From: Dipteris shenzhenensis
Taxonomy: Eukaryota > Polypodiophyta > Polypodiopsida > Gleicheniales
Direction: 5' to 3' (one strand)
Length of the DNA stretch: 64,000 nucleotides
Assembly (NCBI GenBank): GCA_047967505.1
Contig: CM106540.1
Shown here: piece by piece, positions 11,601 to 22,970 of the stretch
Position numbering within the stretch: the first letter of the stretch is position 1
Layout of the letters: every line of letters starts with the position of its first letter
Notes under the pieces: generated by a model
Databases searched by the model: none
What the model saw: the letters and a program-made list of their open reading frames with translations, nothing else
What the model was told of the DNA's origin: nothing
Position numbers and translations under genes: made by a program

Positions 11601-12070
11601 TCCAATAGACTCCACCAAACATTGGACCGATGAAAGTGATACTTTTGTTCTTCCCGAGCACTGTGAGCAGGTGCATACTAATGATTTAATTAATCGAAGC
11701 TTTCGTTTTTAAAGTCCATTGATATATATATAATTGACGACATTTGGCACCCATCTTCAATATAGGTGGTTTTTCATCCGGATCGTTCTGATCCAAGATG
11801 GTGGTACGTGATCCAAGTTGCACCACGAAGTAAGCAAATTTTTGAAGATCGAGATGTGGATATGGAGATGCCACTCCAATGCCGGATCCAATTGATGAAT
11901 CTAGCGAAGAAGATGTAGATCACCATATGAGCCAAGAGGAAGATGCACATAATGACATCGCACGGGAGGAGGATGGAGATCATGATATTGACGAAGAAGA
12001 CAACAATCATCAAGATCAATCACCACACTTAAGCTTTATTGAAGAAGATGATCAAATACTTTTAGGTCAG
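8673..12070 (+). pseudogene. CACTA TNP2-type transposase gene, multi-exon, broken
   Basis: The gene opens at 8673 (MEGTSGSSSDDAPMPG). Intron 1 is clear: GT at 8880, AG at 8962, phase 0. The TNP2 core follows: CPKCGE at about 9130, LRHFPII at 9190, NPFGLRSTSWSTWPIVVV at 9400, LLVPG, MWTMHDYPGYG at 9670, GYHACPVCGP at 9825 and LLDPMHIFKNV at 10100. An intron probably interrupts 9705-9810, and another runs 10420-10518. Short exon 10519-10598 then joins a DUF4218 region (FILPITIKGCL, LEKHFPSS, HNRWMFFLKRFMKTLKGFVR; 10700-11213). A DUF4216-like region follows (DCGVMANFTQDSRAS; 11310-11690), then an acidic tail. An in-frame TGA at 9146-9148 directly after CPKCGEQ and frame changes after 11310 make it a pseudogene. 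The 3' end is cut at about 12070 by Copia A. Order and domains are typical of plant CACTA transposases. Confidence 0.85.
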
Positions 12071-12076
12071 CTTCCA

Positions 12077-12524
12077 TTACCTCTTGCCATTAACTCTTTT
12101 GTGCAGAAGAGATAGCTTCTGTATAAGTGGTAGGGTCTTCATGAGCAACCATTGCATGATCAATGATTTCAAAGTCATCAACACAATCATGAGTAGAACC
12201 ATGTTCAAAATCAATAGGCAGATCAACATAAATATCAACACTATCATCAAAGGCTTGTGTATGTGTAGGATCCAAATCAAAATTGTCAACACATTGCTCT
12301 GCAGATGGAGTAGCAGTGATGCCATCACATGAATGAGTAGTAATGACATCAAAAGTGGAATTAGTATCAAATAGAAAAGGAAAGATAGAAAGTAAGGACT
12401 CAGTGTCCTCTGCATCCTCGGTAGACCATGCCCCTCCCATTAACTGCTCATTGAATATGGCATCACAATTGATTATCACCTTCTTAGAAGAGGGATCATA
12501 GAATTTATTACCTTTAGAATTCAA
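12077..12524 (-). pseudogene. Copia A integrase-RT linker
   Basis: The minus-strand frame reads KFYDPSSKKVIINCDAIFNE, the segment that follows integrase in Copia polyproteins. A long acidic linker follows and then a YTEAISSAQKS-type motif that normally precedes the reverse transcriptase. The sequence stops there, in a frame different from the integrase open frame, so the polyprotein is broken. Confidence 0.7.
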
Positions 12525-13336
12525 AGAATATCAATGAATATGACCTTTTTGCCAGGAAAATCTAGCTTTTTCCATATCTCTTTTGGTACATGAATATAAG
12601 CAATGCAACCAAAAGTTCGAAAATGTGATACAAAAGGAGTCTCCACTGTCCAAGCTGTGATTGGTATCTGACCAGAAGGTGCAGTTGTAGGAAGATGATT
12701 TTGCACAAAGATGGCTATCAGAACTGCTTCTGCCCAAAAGCTTCGAGATAATCCAGAATGAAGGAGCATACATCGCATAGCATCAAGAGAAGTGTGATTC
12801 TTACGCTCTACATGAGCATTTTGTTGAGGAGAGTATGGAACAGTATATTCACGATGAATGCCACACTCAATGCAATAATTATTAAAAAGATTAGAAATAT
12901 ATTCTCCACCATTGTCACTACAAAGGGTCTTGATCCGAAAACCAGTATGAAGTTCTACAATAGTTTTATATTGCTTGAATATTGATAAGGCCTCTGACTT
13001 ATGTCGCAAGAGAAATGCAGTTGTATATCTTGACCAATCATCAATGAAAGTAATGAAATACCTGTAGAAAGACTTGGATGGAGGAAAAAATCCACATATA
13101 TCAGTGTGAATAAGATCCAATAATGCATATGAATGAGTTGAAGTAGATGCATGAAAGGGTTTTCGATGATGCTTGCCAAGAGCACAATATTCACATAGGC
13201 CCACGTGAGGATGAGCTGGCAGATTCATACCATCCACAAGATCATGATGATTTAAAGCAAGTAGCTTGGCAAAATCCGAATGAACAAAATGATGATGCCA
13301 TAGCTTGTAGTCCAAATCACCAGGGGCTGTAACCAC
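12521..13336 (-). CDS. Copia A integrase (fragment of polyprotein)
   Basis: An intact 271-codon frame. It has the zinc-binding HHCC segment (WHHHFVHSDF, then CEYCALGKHHRKPF) followed by the catalytic core: first Asp in HTDICGF, ITFIDDWSRY, second Asp in SDNGGEY, and Glu in AHVERKNHT. The GCIAYIHVPKE segment closes the domain. In a living element this joins the cDNA to host DNA. Without a downstream reverse transcriptase and LTRs this copy cannot move by itself. Confidence 0.85.
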   Translation of the reverse strand: MVTAPGDLDYKLWHHHFVHSDFAKLLALNHHDLVDGMNLPAHPHVGLCEYCALGKHHRKPFHASTSTHSYALLDLIHTDICGFFPPSKSFYRYFITFIDDWSRYTTAFLLRHKSEALSIFKQYKTIVELHTGFRIKTLCSDNGGEYISNLFNNYCIECGIHREYTVPYSPQQNAHVERKNHTSLDAMRCMLLHSGLSRSFWAEAVLIAIFVQNHLPTTAPSGQIPITAWTVETPFVSHFRTFGCIAYIHVPKEIWKKLDFPGKKVIFIDIL

Positions 13337-13420
13337 ATTAGCAATATCATCGTTTAAGGAAAGTTGAAAGAGGTTACCATTCCGAGGAGCAACTGCTATG
13401 GTATGTCCATCTTTTTCAAT

Positions 13421-13663
13421 CTAACACTGTGTGTGGTCAAATCCAATAAAGAGACCAAGATCAACAAGTCGTGCAATAGAAAGAAGATTTCTCTGAAGAT
13501 CTGGAACACAGAGAACGCCTCGCAATACTCTTGTTGAAGAAAAAGTACCAAGATATAAATCTCCAACGCCCATGACTTGACAAGTAGTGTCATCAGCAAG
13601 ATAAACCAATTTCTTGTGAGGAAGAGCATGATAATTATGTAACCATTGAGATTGATATGTCAT
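13421..13663 (-). pseudogene. Copia A protease region
   Basis: The minus-strand frame contains GVGDLYLGTF, LRGVLCVPDLQRNLLSIARLVD, the strand following the aspartic protease core of Copia polyproteins. A stop and frame change separate it from gag and integrase. The DSGA-type active-site block lies near 13660-13690 in another frame and is degraded. Confidence 0.65.
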
Positions 13664-13936
13664 ATTACCAGTAGCACCGGAATCAACAATAAAAGTGGAA
13701 CCATCTTGAACATGAAGTATCCTTTCTGGAGAGACATCAGAACAGATATGATTTGCCTCTTGATGCGTATGGGCATCTTGTTGTTGAGCAGCATATGCTT
13801 GAGTATGTTCGCGATCATAACGCCTCTTGTAACACCGAAAGGATGGATGATTTCCACCACAATATTCGCAAGGAGAATTATTGGATAAGCGGGGTTGCTT
13901 AGTGGTAACACCATGTTCCTCATCATATTGCCGAGC

Positions 13937-14744
13937 TCAACAATCAGAGATAACATGACCATGCTTATCACAGTAAGAACAATGTTTCTCAGGATATTTG
14001 AGACGAGAAGAATTGCCATCTCTATATGGATGACCACCACGTCCATAACTACCACTTCCATATTTGAAGAAAGGACACTTGCGAGCAACACAAGCTGTCT
14101 CTGAATCTGCATCATCCATTGTTATCATCATAGATTCATGAGGGTCTTTACGATGCTCACGTCGTTGAGCGTACTCAATCAAAGAAATACATGTTTGATC
14201 AAAATCAATCTCGTTTTTGTTGGAAAGGATGATAACAATACTATCATATAATGGATCCTGGACTGTGTCGAGAAGATAGGTCACCAATTGATTTCGTGGA
14301 ACAGGTGCACCAGAGCAGCAAGTTGATTTATGATATTCTTGAATGAGTCAATATGAGTTGTCATAGGAGCTCCAACGTTGTACGGAGCGCTCAAAAGATT
14401 ACAAAGATAAAGAATCTCTGTAATATATTTCTTCTCAAAAGTAGAAACAAGATATTCCCATATTGCATGAGAAGAAGGAAGGGCAAATACATCCAGCATA
14501 AGAGAATCATGTAGAGCAGATAAAATATACCGATGAGCTGCTTTATCATGAGATGCCAATCAACAAAGTCAGATCTCCATTGCTCAAAGAGAGGGCCTTG
14601 AGTCACAAGAGCATGATTCGGAGTTGCATCAAGAGATTGGGATGGACAAACGAGATCACCAAGAACAATATCTGAAAGATTATCACATTCGAGTATCAAT
14701 AACATCTTCACTTTCCAACCAGGAAAACCGTGTCCTTGAAACAT
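13937..14744 (-). pseudogene. Copia A gag
   Basis: Two overlapping minus-strand frames give gag: FPGWKVKMLLILEC at the N-terminus (14720), FEKKYITEILYLCNLL and HIDSFKNIINQL in the middle, and a zinc knuckle CSYCDKHGHVISDC (CX2CX4HX4C) near 13940-13980. At least one frameshift near 14560 and another near 14287 break it. Gag would form the particle and bind the RNA. Confidence 0.75.
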
Positions 14745-14944
14745 AGGAATAGATCATTGGCCAGAAGGAAAGCCATTAATGATTAGAAACATTGCCATCA
14801 TACTTCGGGAGAATACGCTTGTCAGAGCTCACGTCAATGATCAAGAATACAATGGTCGCTTTGAAAATATAAAACTCGAGATACCAAAAAAAAAAAGGAT
14901 AGAATGTGAGATGGGAGTATACTAGAAATAGCATGCATGCCAAG

Positions 14945-15150
14945 AAAGTGCTTTGAGCTGGTTGATCACAAAACCACGATATTTTTGAAGAAAAGTAGAG
15001 CTTGTTGATCACAAAACAGAGGTATTTTTGGTGAAAAGCACTACAATCATGCTGATCATGAAACCAATAAATTTATTGTGAAGCCACGAGATTCTTAGCG
15101 AAAAGCAATACGAGCGTGCCGATCAGGAAACCAAGAAAAAAGTAGTCGTC
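14945..15150. repeat. Degenerate tandem repeat in the Copia A leader
   Basis: About four units of 50-65 bases, each starting near a GTTGATCACAAAACCA-like motif and ending in a GAAAAG-like motif, lie upstream of gag. They are probably part of the element's untranslated leader. Confidence 0.55.
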
Positions 15151-15227
15151 ACGAAAACTGACGTAACTTTCTGCTCCGAAGTCCGATTAGGGCATTTAAG
15201 TGCTCAAAATGAAGAGCATGACGAGAG

Positions 15228-16250
15228 CTATGTCTCATTGAAGACTACATCATGGCTGTGTATGATCTTCTTTGCTTCTGGATCCCAGAGACGATAGCCC
15301 ATCTCTCCACTTTCACCATACCCCAGAAAGTTGCATTTCCTAGACTTAGGATCTAGCTTCTTTCGAAGGCGCTCTTTTGGCACATGTGCATATGTCTCAC
15401 ACCCAAATATATGCAAATGAGAGTAAGAGGGCTTCTTGCCACTCCATGCCTCTTCAAGAATACCAACATCCAAACTCTTACTAGGTGATGTATTGATCAC
15501 ATGCACTGCAGTCTTCATTGCCTTAGCCCAAAAGCCACTAGAAAGACTTGCATTGGAAAGCATGCATTGCAACCTTTCTTGAATGGTACGATTCATCTTT
15601 TCTGCAACTCGAGTTTGCTTTGGAGTACGAGGGGATGTGAGCTCCCTCTTAATCCCATGTGTATCATAGAAATGGTGAAAGTCATGAGAGAGATACTCTC
15701 CACCATTGTTAGTCCGTAGGCATTTAAGCATTCTACCTGACTGATTCTCAACCATGGCCAACTATTTCTAAAATACTTGGAACACATCACTCTTCCGAGC
15801 TATGGCATAAGCCCACACTTTCCTAGTTGCATCATCATAGTATTCAGCCCCACCTAATGATTGTGTAGGCATGGGACCACATACATCTGAATGCACCAAA
15901 TCAAGCTTTTCAAACTCTTTCTTTCTCCTTATTTTATGGGCTGATTTAGTCTGCTTCCCATAGAGACAGTGCTCACAAAATTCAAAATCAGAGAAACTCA
16001 ATTGCGTTATATAACCCAAATAGCATAAGAGTTTCATTCCATTCTGGCTCACATGCCCCAACCTGTAATGCCACAAAGAAGTACTCGGCTGCTCGGTTAT
16101 TGCAACAACATTATCAAACACCCCTGATACATGTAAGGGATACAAAGTCCCACACTTGGCACCCCTAGCCAAAAGCATAGAGCCCTTTTGAATTTTCCAA
16201 CTCCCAAAACCAAAGTTGGTCTGAAAACTAGAATCATCTAGCTGACCCAT
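15228..16250 (-). pseudogene. Copia B integrase
   Basis: Two minus-strand frames together give integrase. 16250-15768 carries LWHYRLGHVSQNGM, CEHCLYGKQTKSAH (zinc segment) and LVHSDVCGPMP (first Asp). 15761-15228 carries RTNNGGEYLSHDF (second Asp, from the usual RSDNGGE with D changed to N), AEKMNRTIQERLQCML and GCETYAHVPKE. The frame breaks near 15765, the catalytic Asp change and the lost IDD block show decay. Confidence 0.8.
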
Positions 16251-16267
16251 TGAAATGAAACTCTTGG

Positions 16268-17428
16268 TCAGAGCTTAGGCACATGTCTCACATTTTTCAA
16301 AATAAATGCAGACCCATTTGCAAAAGAAAACTTTATGTCACCTACTCCCACTATGTCACATGCATAGTCATTTCCAAGATGCATACAACCTCTCTTTCCA
16401 CTATCATAAGTGGAGAACCATTCCCTATGGGAAGTAACATGGAATGAAGCACCAAAATCCAAAATCCAATCCTGGTAATATGCATCATCTAAAGTGGTCA
16501 GCAACTCTGCAGATAAACTAGACATGAAGAGAATGTCATTGTCACTATCATGTGTGACTGCATTGATCTCCTCGATCTTCACTTTTCTTTTGTCCTCCCT
16601 TAGACTCTCTTCCTTCTCATTTGCACTCCAATTTGCATTCTGTTTCTTATCCTTTTGCTCTCTTTTTAGATTGTAGCTGAATCCTTTTTCATATGGCCCT
16701 TCTTGCCACAATGGTAACACTCAGTGTTCTGTGCCCTGGATTTGCTATGAGACTTCCCTCTTTCTTGGGACTTCCCCCTAAACTGTGATCTTCCCCTTTG
16801 CACATTTAAGGCTGCATCCTTCTTGTTGCCATCCATAGACTTTCGTCTAATCTCCTCAGCCAACAAACTACCCACAACATCATCAAACTTCAGTACTCCA
16901 CCAGGTGCAGAGTTACTGACAGCTGTACGAAAGGTATCCCATGAGGATGGCTGCAATGAACATAAGAGAAATATTGCCTTAGTCTGAGCATCAAAATTCA
17001 TCTTCTGAGCCTGATGCTGGCTGAAAATAATATTGAATTCATTCAAGTGAGAAGAAATGGAGACCCCTTCCTTCATCTGTAGCTCAAACAACCTCTTCAT
17101 GAGGTAAACTTTATTAGAGGCAGTTTCCATCTCATAAGTGGCACATGGTTTCTTCCACAAATGAGTCCGTAGTTTGCTCATTTACTACTGTGAAATAAAC
17201 TGACTTTGCAAGATGAAGTCTAATAGTAGACTTTGCTAATGCATCCAACTCATTCCAATCATCCTCAGATATATTTGCAGGCTTAGCTTCTCAATCCCTG
17301 CTAAGGGTTTAATCTACTTCTTTTGAATAAGCACATCCCTTATCTGTTCTTTCCACAAAGAAAAGTTTGTCCCATCAAAACTTTTAATGTTGAAAAACTC
17401 CTTTTCAGACATGGAAGAGGATGCCATG
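16268..17428 (-). pseudogene. Copia B gag and protease
   Basis: Gag begins at about 17428 on the minus strand (MASSSMSEKEFFNIKSFDGTN, then a stop). It continues at 17181-16666 with KRLFELQMKEGVSISSHLNEFN and LLCSLQPSSWDTF, ending in the knuckle CYHCGKKGHMKKD, in which the last Cys is lost. A frameshift leads into 16720-16268, where the protease motif reads DFGASFHVT (normally DSGA), followed by GVGDIKFSFANG and ILKNVRHVPKL. The lost knuckle Cys, the S-to-F change at the protease site and several stops make it inactive. Confidence 0.8.
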
Positions 17429-18584
17429 ATGCAAATATAGCAAAATCCCAAATGCTAGTGCCTGCAAGAGAGAATCGCACCAAATACTAGGTGCACCCAA
17501 ATGTGTATGCCACAATAGAGTGAAATATCACCAAAACTGAAAGCTCAAAGCATCAAAAGATGCAGCTGACTCAAGTGCATGTACTATGCATCCATATGAG
17601 CAAATCTAGCCCAAAAGAAAAGGCCAACTGCAATGGCAATCCAAAATGCCAATAAGTGCCAAATGGCTCAAGCATAAACATTGTCCACGGGCATATGCAT
17701 CAATAATATATCATCTAAGAGAGAATAACACTATCAGTGCATCACATGCAATGTGTCAAAGCTGTCCCCCTCAGCATAAAATAGCATCCATGTGCAAAGC
17801 GTCCATAAAAAATAGCATCCCACGAGGCAATCTGGGCCTATCAATGCATCCAATAAGGATTGCAATGCATCCCAATGGCATATAAATCATCCACTGTAAC
17901 CCAATGCACACTGCGAATGAGTGCACATGGCTCAAACTGCAACTAAAGTGATGTGCATAAGGTATGCTCAAGAAATCATGGTCCTACGACAATGACCGCT
18001 ACTGAAAATAGAACCTGAGATGCCTCAAAACATGGGCACCATTGCATGTAATAAGAAAATCTGCAAATATCTCTCTTCTGTTGGAACTCCAAAATCCCAA
18101 CCGATGAGTGAGAAATGGGAGTCAACACTTATCCACTACCATGTGGCATAAATCTAAGGTTTCAAAACCTGAGAATGAAAAATGCATAATAGAGAGACGA
18201 AATCCAATACACAAAGATCTATAACTCTGAAAATACTCCATCAAATTGTGCAAGAAATGACAGATAGGGGTTTTTGAGCATCCGAAACGCAATGGGACAG
18301 ACGGTTTTGGAAACCGTGTTCTCAATCACTGGGTCCAACACATGGACTAAAAATGTTTTTGGAAGTAGAACTGTTTGTAGACTCCACCGAAGTGTGAATG
18401 ATGACAAGCATAGAAGTTTTAGGACCTCCTAAGTCCATCGGAACTGATAGATCTAGAAATGGTTGCTCCAAACTTGAGTTCCAACACAAAGCTTCCGACA
18501 GAGCTTCTCCTTCCTCCCATAGAGCTGTTGAGCTTCCAGGCATTCACGCATGCTCAGCTAGATCACTCGGGCTCTGATACCAGT
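17429..18584 (-). other. Copia B leader and primer-binding site
   Basis: This is untranslated sequence between gag and LTR. The part from 17957 to the LTR is closely similar to 31648-32551, the leader of a second family member. The primer-binding site lies directly against the LTR. Confidence 0.75.
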
Positions 18585-18756
18585 TGAGAGTGCTCTCAAT
18601 GGAAGCAAGAATGGAAGAGGGAGAGAGAGAACCAGAGAGCCACAGAAGTTTTGGTGGGTGTAGAACACCCTAATCTTCTTTTTTTCATTCATATATATAT
18701 GTGTTTGAGTATTGTACATAACTGGGGTAAAGGCACAATGACGTTTAACCCCCACA
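18585..18756 (-). repeat. Copia B LTR, copy 1
   Basis: 172 bases, starting TGTGGGGGTTAAA and ending GAGAGCACTCTCA on the minus strand. It contains a CATATATATA-type TATA region. It matches the LTRs at 32552-32722 and 58140-58310. Confidence 0.85.
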
Positions 18757-19353
18757 CATGATTGCGTAGATTCATGGTAGCGCAAATCCATAGTGGGGAG
18801 CTCATTTGCCTAGCTAATCTATCCCCAAACTTGGAGCGATTGCAAATAACTTTTTACATTTAGGTAGGCAAGTGAGTTTGAGCGCTTAGGTGTACATGGA
18901 TTTCTTCTTGTGGGGGGATAGCCAAGAGAGCAAAGACAGGAAAACCCAATATCTTCTCATTTCAGAGACCCCTTCCATCCAAGCAAAGCTTTGAAGAATG
19001 GCCACAAGGATGTGTGCAGCCCCGATTGACAGATTTGCAGGTTTGTGCATCTTGCAGCAAGTAGTACTTCCCTCTCCGAATTGTTCACTGCTAGTCTCGA
19101 CTTACACATGTATTTCACATAGCTGTAATGAATCACATGGATGTAAGATTGGACTTGGGGTCTAAGTTCCCACTCATCAAGATAAACGATCGCACAAGAG
19201 GAATGCTCACTCCAAAATCTCTCTCTCAGAGTGAATCTCTCAAAATGAAGAACTCTCAAGATCTAAAACTAGTCTTACATTTTGAAACTAATGTAGGAAT
19301 GGGAGCAATCCTAGTGAACTACTAATGAGCTAAACTAGGAGAGCTAAACCTAT
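18757..19353. other. Leader fragment of another LTR element
   Basis: Lies between the Copia B LTR and a primer-binding site at 19354-19365. There is no recognisable protein. Position suggests it is the untranslated leader of the LTR element whose LTR follows, cut on its left by Copia B. Confidence 0.4.
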
Positions 19354-19743
19354 GCTCTGATACCATGTCAAAGTTAGGGATCAAGGAGGATCGAAGCTGA
19401 TAAGGAAAGTCATAGGGGAGAGAGATGTAAGGACACTCAAATGACTATTGCAATATGTGTATGTATATTATAATCAATACATGATAGGCTTCTTATATAG
19501 AGAGAGACTTTAGAATATTCAATACATGTGGGATCCTCTCATCCACATTTCTACTTATGGATATCCTTGATCCACATCATGTAGTCCACATCCTATGGTG
19601 GCTACTTTTAATACATTCCTATACCATACCTTAGCCTCTAATATGTGCTCATGGCACCATATCTCAACAAGTGGGCTATTAGAATGAGCACAATGGTGAG
19701 TGCATGAGGTGTAGAAAGGAGAGGGATAATAAAACCTCACACA
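19354..19743 (-). repeat. Isolated LTR with primer-binding site
   Basis: On the minus strand a candidate LTR of about 378 bases (19743-19366), beginning TGTGTGAGG and ending CTTTGACA, is followed directly by TGGTATCAGAGC (19365-19354), the initiator-tRNA primer site. It is therefore a 5' LTR of a minus-strand Copia-type element of which little else remains. The outer boundary is inferred from the TG...CA rule. Confidence 0.6.
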
Positions 19744-22230
19744 TGATTAGCTCGTGCCAAGCCAAATATGTAAAGGGTATAATGCATAAGAAAAATGGGT
19801 ACCCAAAAATGAAGGTATAAGAAGCCTTGAAGGAGAGGACACTATTACTCTAGATCCATCTTTTGGGGAGAGATCCTTGTGTTTGCTAGGTGGCTAAGGG
19901 TTGGGGCACCCTTAGCACATGGCTCCACCATTCAAGCCGTGCAACACAATATAGAGTCAACACATCAAGAGATTGTATTGACTACCACCTTCAAATATGG
20001 AAAGCTGAAATAATCCACATCATACAAGAAGGTGACCATATATTAAGTCAAAAACCATATGTCCAATCCATGGATCCACCAAACTTCTAATAACCTAGAT
20101 TCTTAAATCTCAATACTCTTCTTCAATACAAAATAGGTGGAGTATTGCACTATCATGAGGTGATATAGAATGATGAAGAAGCCCTTATCATAAGCTTATT
20201 ACAAGGTAAACTAGATTGTAAAAGAAGACATGGCATTAATTTGACAACATACTACATACATAAAGTAGTGGTTGATTAATGAAGATGAATCCATAAAGAA
20301 TATTCATGCTCTCCTCAATCCCGATATGCATTATGCCTATGCCATCCTTAGACAATGACCAAGTGATGTGCACATGGATATAAATGGATTCCATAAACAT
20401 GCATGGGTCTGAAATACATATTGAACATCCACCAATCCAAAAGTATAGTAGCACCTCCTCCAAATGGAAATGAGGGCATCCTTCTCCATTGATGGTGTAA
20501 ATTTAGGAAGGAAGGAGGGTCTTACCTCGGGGGGGTCACTCATGATATGTAACCCTATCATGTGAGTTCAACAGAAGGTTATTTTTTAATCCTAAATTAT
20601 ACAAAAAATAATTTACATAAGGGAGTATTTAAAGTAATTCTTGGAAAATTTTATAGATTTGTATAGGAAAAGTGTACATTTTATTAAGAATTTTTTTAGA
20701 GATAAGGGATTTTACAAATAGGCCTTGAACGCACATGATATAGAGGGTTTCTACATAGTTAACCCCTTGAGGGTCTTACTACATGCCTTATGCAAAGATC
20801 AAGGGTAGCTTGTATTCCTTTAGAAAATATGGAGAAACAACTCCCCTTCTATTTCTTGACTGCTTAGTTTCATCCTTCTATTGTTTAGTTTCATTTTATG
20901 ATTCTCAAATTTTCGCTAGCTACTAAACTATTGGCTTTTGTGCTGGCTTATGTGTGGCATGATCCTTGCTCACTTCTATGTTCTTCTTGACTAGTGCTAT
21001 TGATGTTGTGTTGCCTTCTCTAATTTTACTAGTTGAGTTGCTTATGGACTACTACTTTTCTTTTCTTGTGTTGCTAGGATGATAATTTTGTTGTTTTCTT
21101 GTTGCAAATCTTGTTGCTTGCAGCAATGATAATGCTTGTTACTAGTAGCATTTCTTTTGTTGTTGCTAATTGCCACCTTATAGTTCTATAGTTGTTGCTA
21201 CTATTGCTGGTATTGTTGCTCACTTTTGCACTTGCACTTTCCTTAGTTTCTTATTTTCTTAGATTTGTTACATCCTTTGAAAACACTTTGCACTCTTCCT
21301 TATGCCAACTAATTGTATTGCTTCAAGGTCTAGACTTACAAGTTTAGAGTGGAAAGAACAAGGAGATAGTTAGCTTGGTAGCAAGAATGGGCTAATGGAG
21401 AGAGAGAGGGAGAGAGTTTGGAAAGGCTTACAAATAACATTTGCAATTCTATAATACCACATCATGTAGAATGTGTATTTGTGTTAGGGAAACAACATTA
21501 TGTAGAATGTGTGTGTGTGCTAGGTAAAACAACAAGAGATGAAAAACTTTGTTGACACCTTCTTCTTCTTCCTCTCCATTGATGGTTCTTCACTATCTTC
21601 TCTTTTTGTCATTTTATGGTTCTCCATCACATATTCATTCACAAGTGGAGAGGAAAATGAGCCAAAAAAGTTAGGCAATGGCGGTGTCACCAGGCTTGCA
21701 TGGGCAATACAAAATTTGGCAAGAAGATCAAGGAGAAAGTTTGGCAACTAAAAAGGTCTTAGGAAGCCACACTTTCTTTAGAAAGAAAGACCATGATGAA
21801 GGAAGGTATGGATCCATTGGAGTCTTGGGCAAGAGTAAGAGTGGTAAGGTCCACAAATGCTTGTATGAAGCTGGAGTCTATTATTGTTCCTTCTACATGT
21901 CTTTGAAAATTTTTTTTCCACAGCATACCAACCTCAGTTTAGCAACACTCAGCCTTCCTTACAACTCAGAGCATTGGTAGTAGCACAATGTTAGGCTAGC
22001 TATCAGGGGTGCACTACTTAGAAACCCTTTGTATCACATGTGTTCAAGGGGTATTTAAAAAACCCCTCAACTAAAATATTCCCCCTAATAAAAACACCCC
22101 TCTTTACTTATGAACTTAGTGATTTTTTCTAAAGTTGAATTTAAAAATCCCTCTTATTATTGTAAACCTATTAAAAGTTTTCAAAACGTTAAATTAAAAT
22201 ACCCCTCCTTTTGAATGCACAAACAGGGGT
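19744..22230. other. No gene recognised
   Basis: About 2.5 kb of A/T-rich sequence with only short open frames and no protein motif. It includes T-rich tracts (20880-21300) and scattered TTG/TTGCT repeats. I see no transposon end. Confidence 0.4.
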
Positions 22231-22530
22231 AATGGTGGATCTAGGGAGATCAGGGTTAAATTTCTACTTCCACTTCTCTAAGTGGAGAGGTTGGTGTCTG
22301 ATAGTCTAGAGGGTGCACTTGAGAGGCTTGGAGGCCATGCTAGGAGACTCAAAGAGGAAGACAAAGAGCCCCTTTCTTAAAAATCTAACACTGGTGACAC
22401 TAATGCCTTGTCTATCCCAGTTTGCTCTCACCCAATTCTCAATGAAGTCTAGAGGAGGTCTAGGCCCTGGGAGGAACCCAATCAATGCATGGGTACTAAG
22501 CCATTCAATGGAATTAGAAAGCAAGTCCCC
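22230..22530 (-). pseudogene. DUF4283-like fragment, N-terminal half
   Basis: The minus-strand frame reads LIGFLPGPRPPLDFIENWVRANW, then VRFLRKGLFVFLFESPSMA and a KWKQKFNPDLPRS-like segment. This is the pattern of DUF4283 in plant LINE ORF1 and related retrotransposon proteins (G-RRP...W.......L.KG.F...F). It stops where the rest of the domain should follow. The continuation lies on the other strand. Confidence 0.65.
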
Positions 22531-22639
22531 GAGGTATTTGAAAGTAATTAAATAATGTCAATATTATAAGTAAAGATTTGATTTTTCATACATTGATATA
22601 TGTTGCCCCTTGTTTACAGGCCCTTGCACAAGAAGACGA

Positions 22640-22970
22640 GGAAGAAGACCTAGATCTGCCCCTCTCTCTCTACAACCAACTAGCTTCCTTGTGCAGTGGA
22701 CTAGGTGAGGTAATTGGATTTGAGAAGGAAAACTTAATCCTAGACCTAACCCTCAAGTTTGTATCAAGATGGATATTGCTAAGGACCTTCCCAACACATT
22801 TGTAATGGTCAACAGGAATGGAAGTGTGTACAGGGAACAACCCCTTCTCTATAAAAATCTTCCAAACTCTTGTTTCCTATGTGGACTCTTTGGACATGCA
22901 GTTAAGAACTACCCATAGCAGAGGACCAAAGGTAAGCTCAAGGATCCTGCACCTACCAGTAGTAAACAAT
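22640..22970 (+). pseudogene. DUF4283-like fragment, C-terminal half with zinc knuckle
   Basis: The plus-strand translation gives DLPLSLYNQLASLCSGLGEVIGF, then VCIKMDIAKDLPNTFVMV, then YKNLPNSCFLCGLFGHAVKNYP. This is the second half of the DUF4283 plus zinc-knuckle arrangement of LINE ORF1, with the last Cys of the knuckle changed to Tyr. Frames shift within it. Its orientation is opposite to the matching N-terminal half. Confidence 0.65.

Larger units (their letters stand above)
4822..12070. mobile_element. CACTA (En/Spm) transposon, left element
   Basis: The element starts with CACTACAAGG at 4822, followed by palindromic subterminal repeats (4890-5075). A TNPA-type gene runs leftward (5356-8434) and a TNP2-type transposase gene runs rightward (8673-about 12070), with another palindrome cluster between them (8466-8575). 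Both genes are damaged. The TNP2 side is cut at about 12070, where a truncated Copia begins, so this element's own other terminus is missing here. The three bases before it are GCT. CACTA elements move by cut-and-paste using a TNP2 transposase and a TNPA-like protein that binds the subterminal repeats. Confidence 0.85.
12070..15220 (-). mobile_element. Copia element A, truncated, minus strand
   Basis: Gag, protease and integrase are present in order on the minus strand. The reverse transcriptase and RNase H are missing because the copy ends at about 12070, where the CACTA coding sequence stops. No LTR or primer-binding site is visible. The 5' side (14750-15220) holds an untranslated leader with degenerate repeats and then abuts Copia B. 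Confidence 0.82.
15228..18756 (-). mobile_element. Copia element B, 5' half, minus strand
   Basis: On the minus strand: a 172-base LTR (18756-18585), a primer-binding site (TGGTATCAGAGC, complementary to initiator methionine tRNA, at 18573-18584), a leader of about 1.1 kb, gag starting near 17428, protease, and integrase that stops at 15228. The reverse transcriptase, RNase H and 3' LTR are absent. Two other pieces of the same family occur in the window: a 5' end at 31640-32722 and a 3' half at 57255-58310. Confidence 0.85.
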
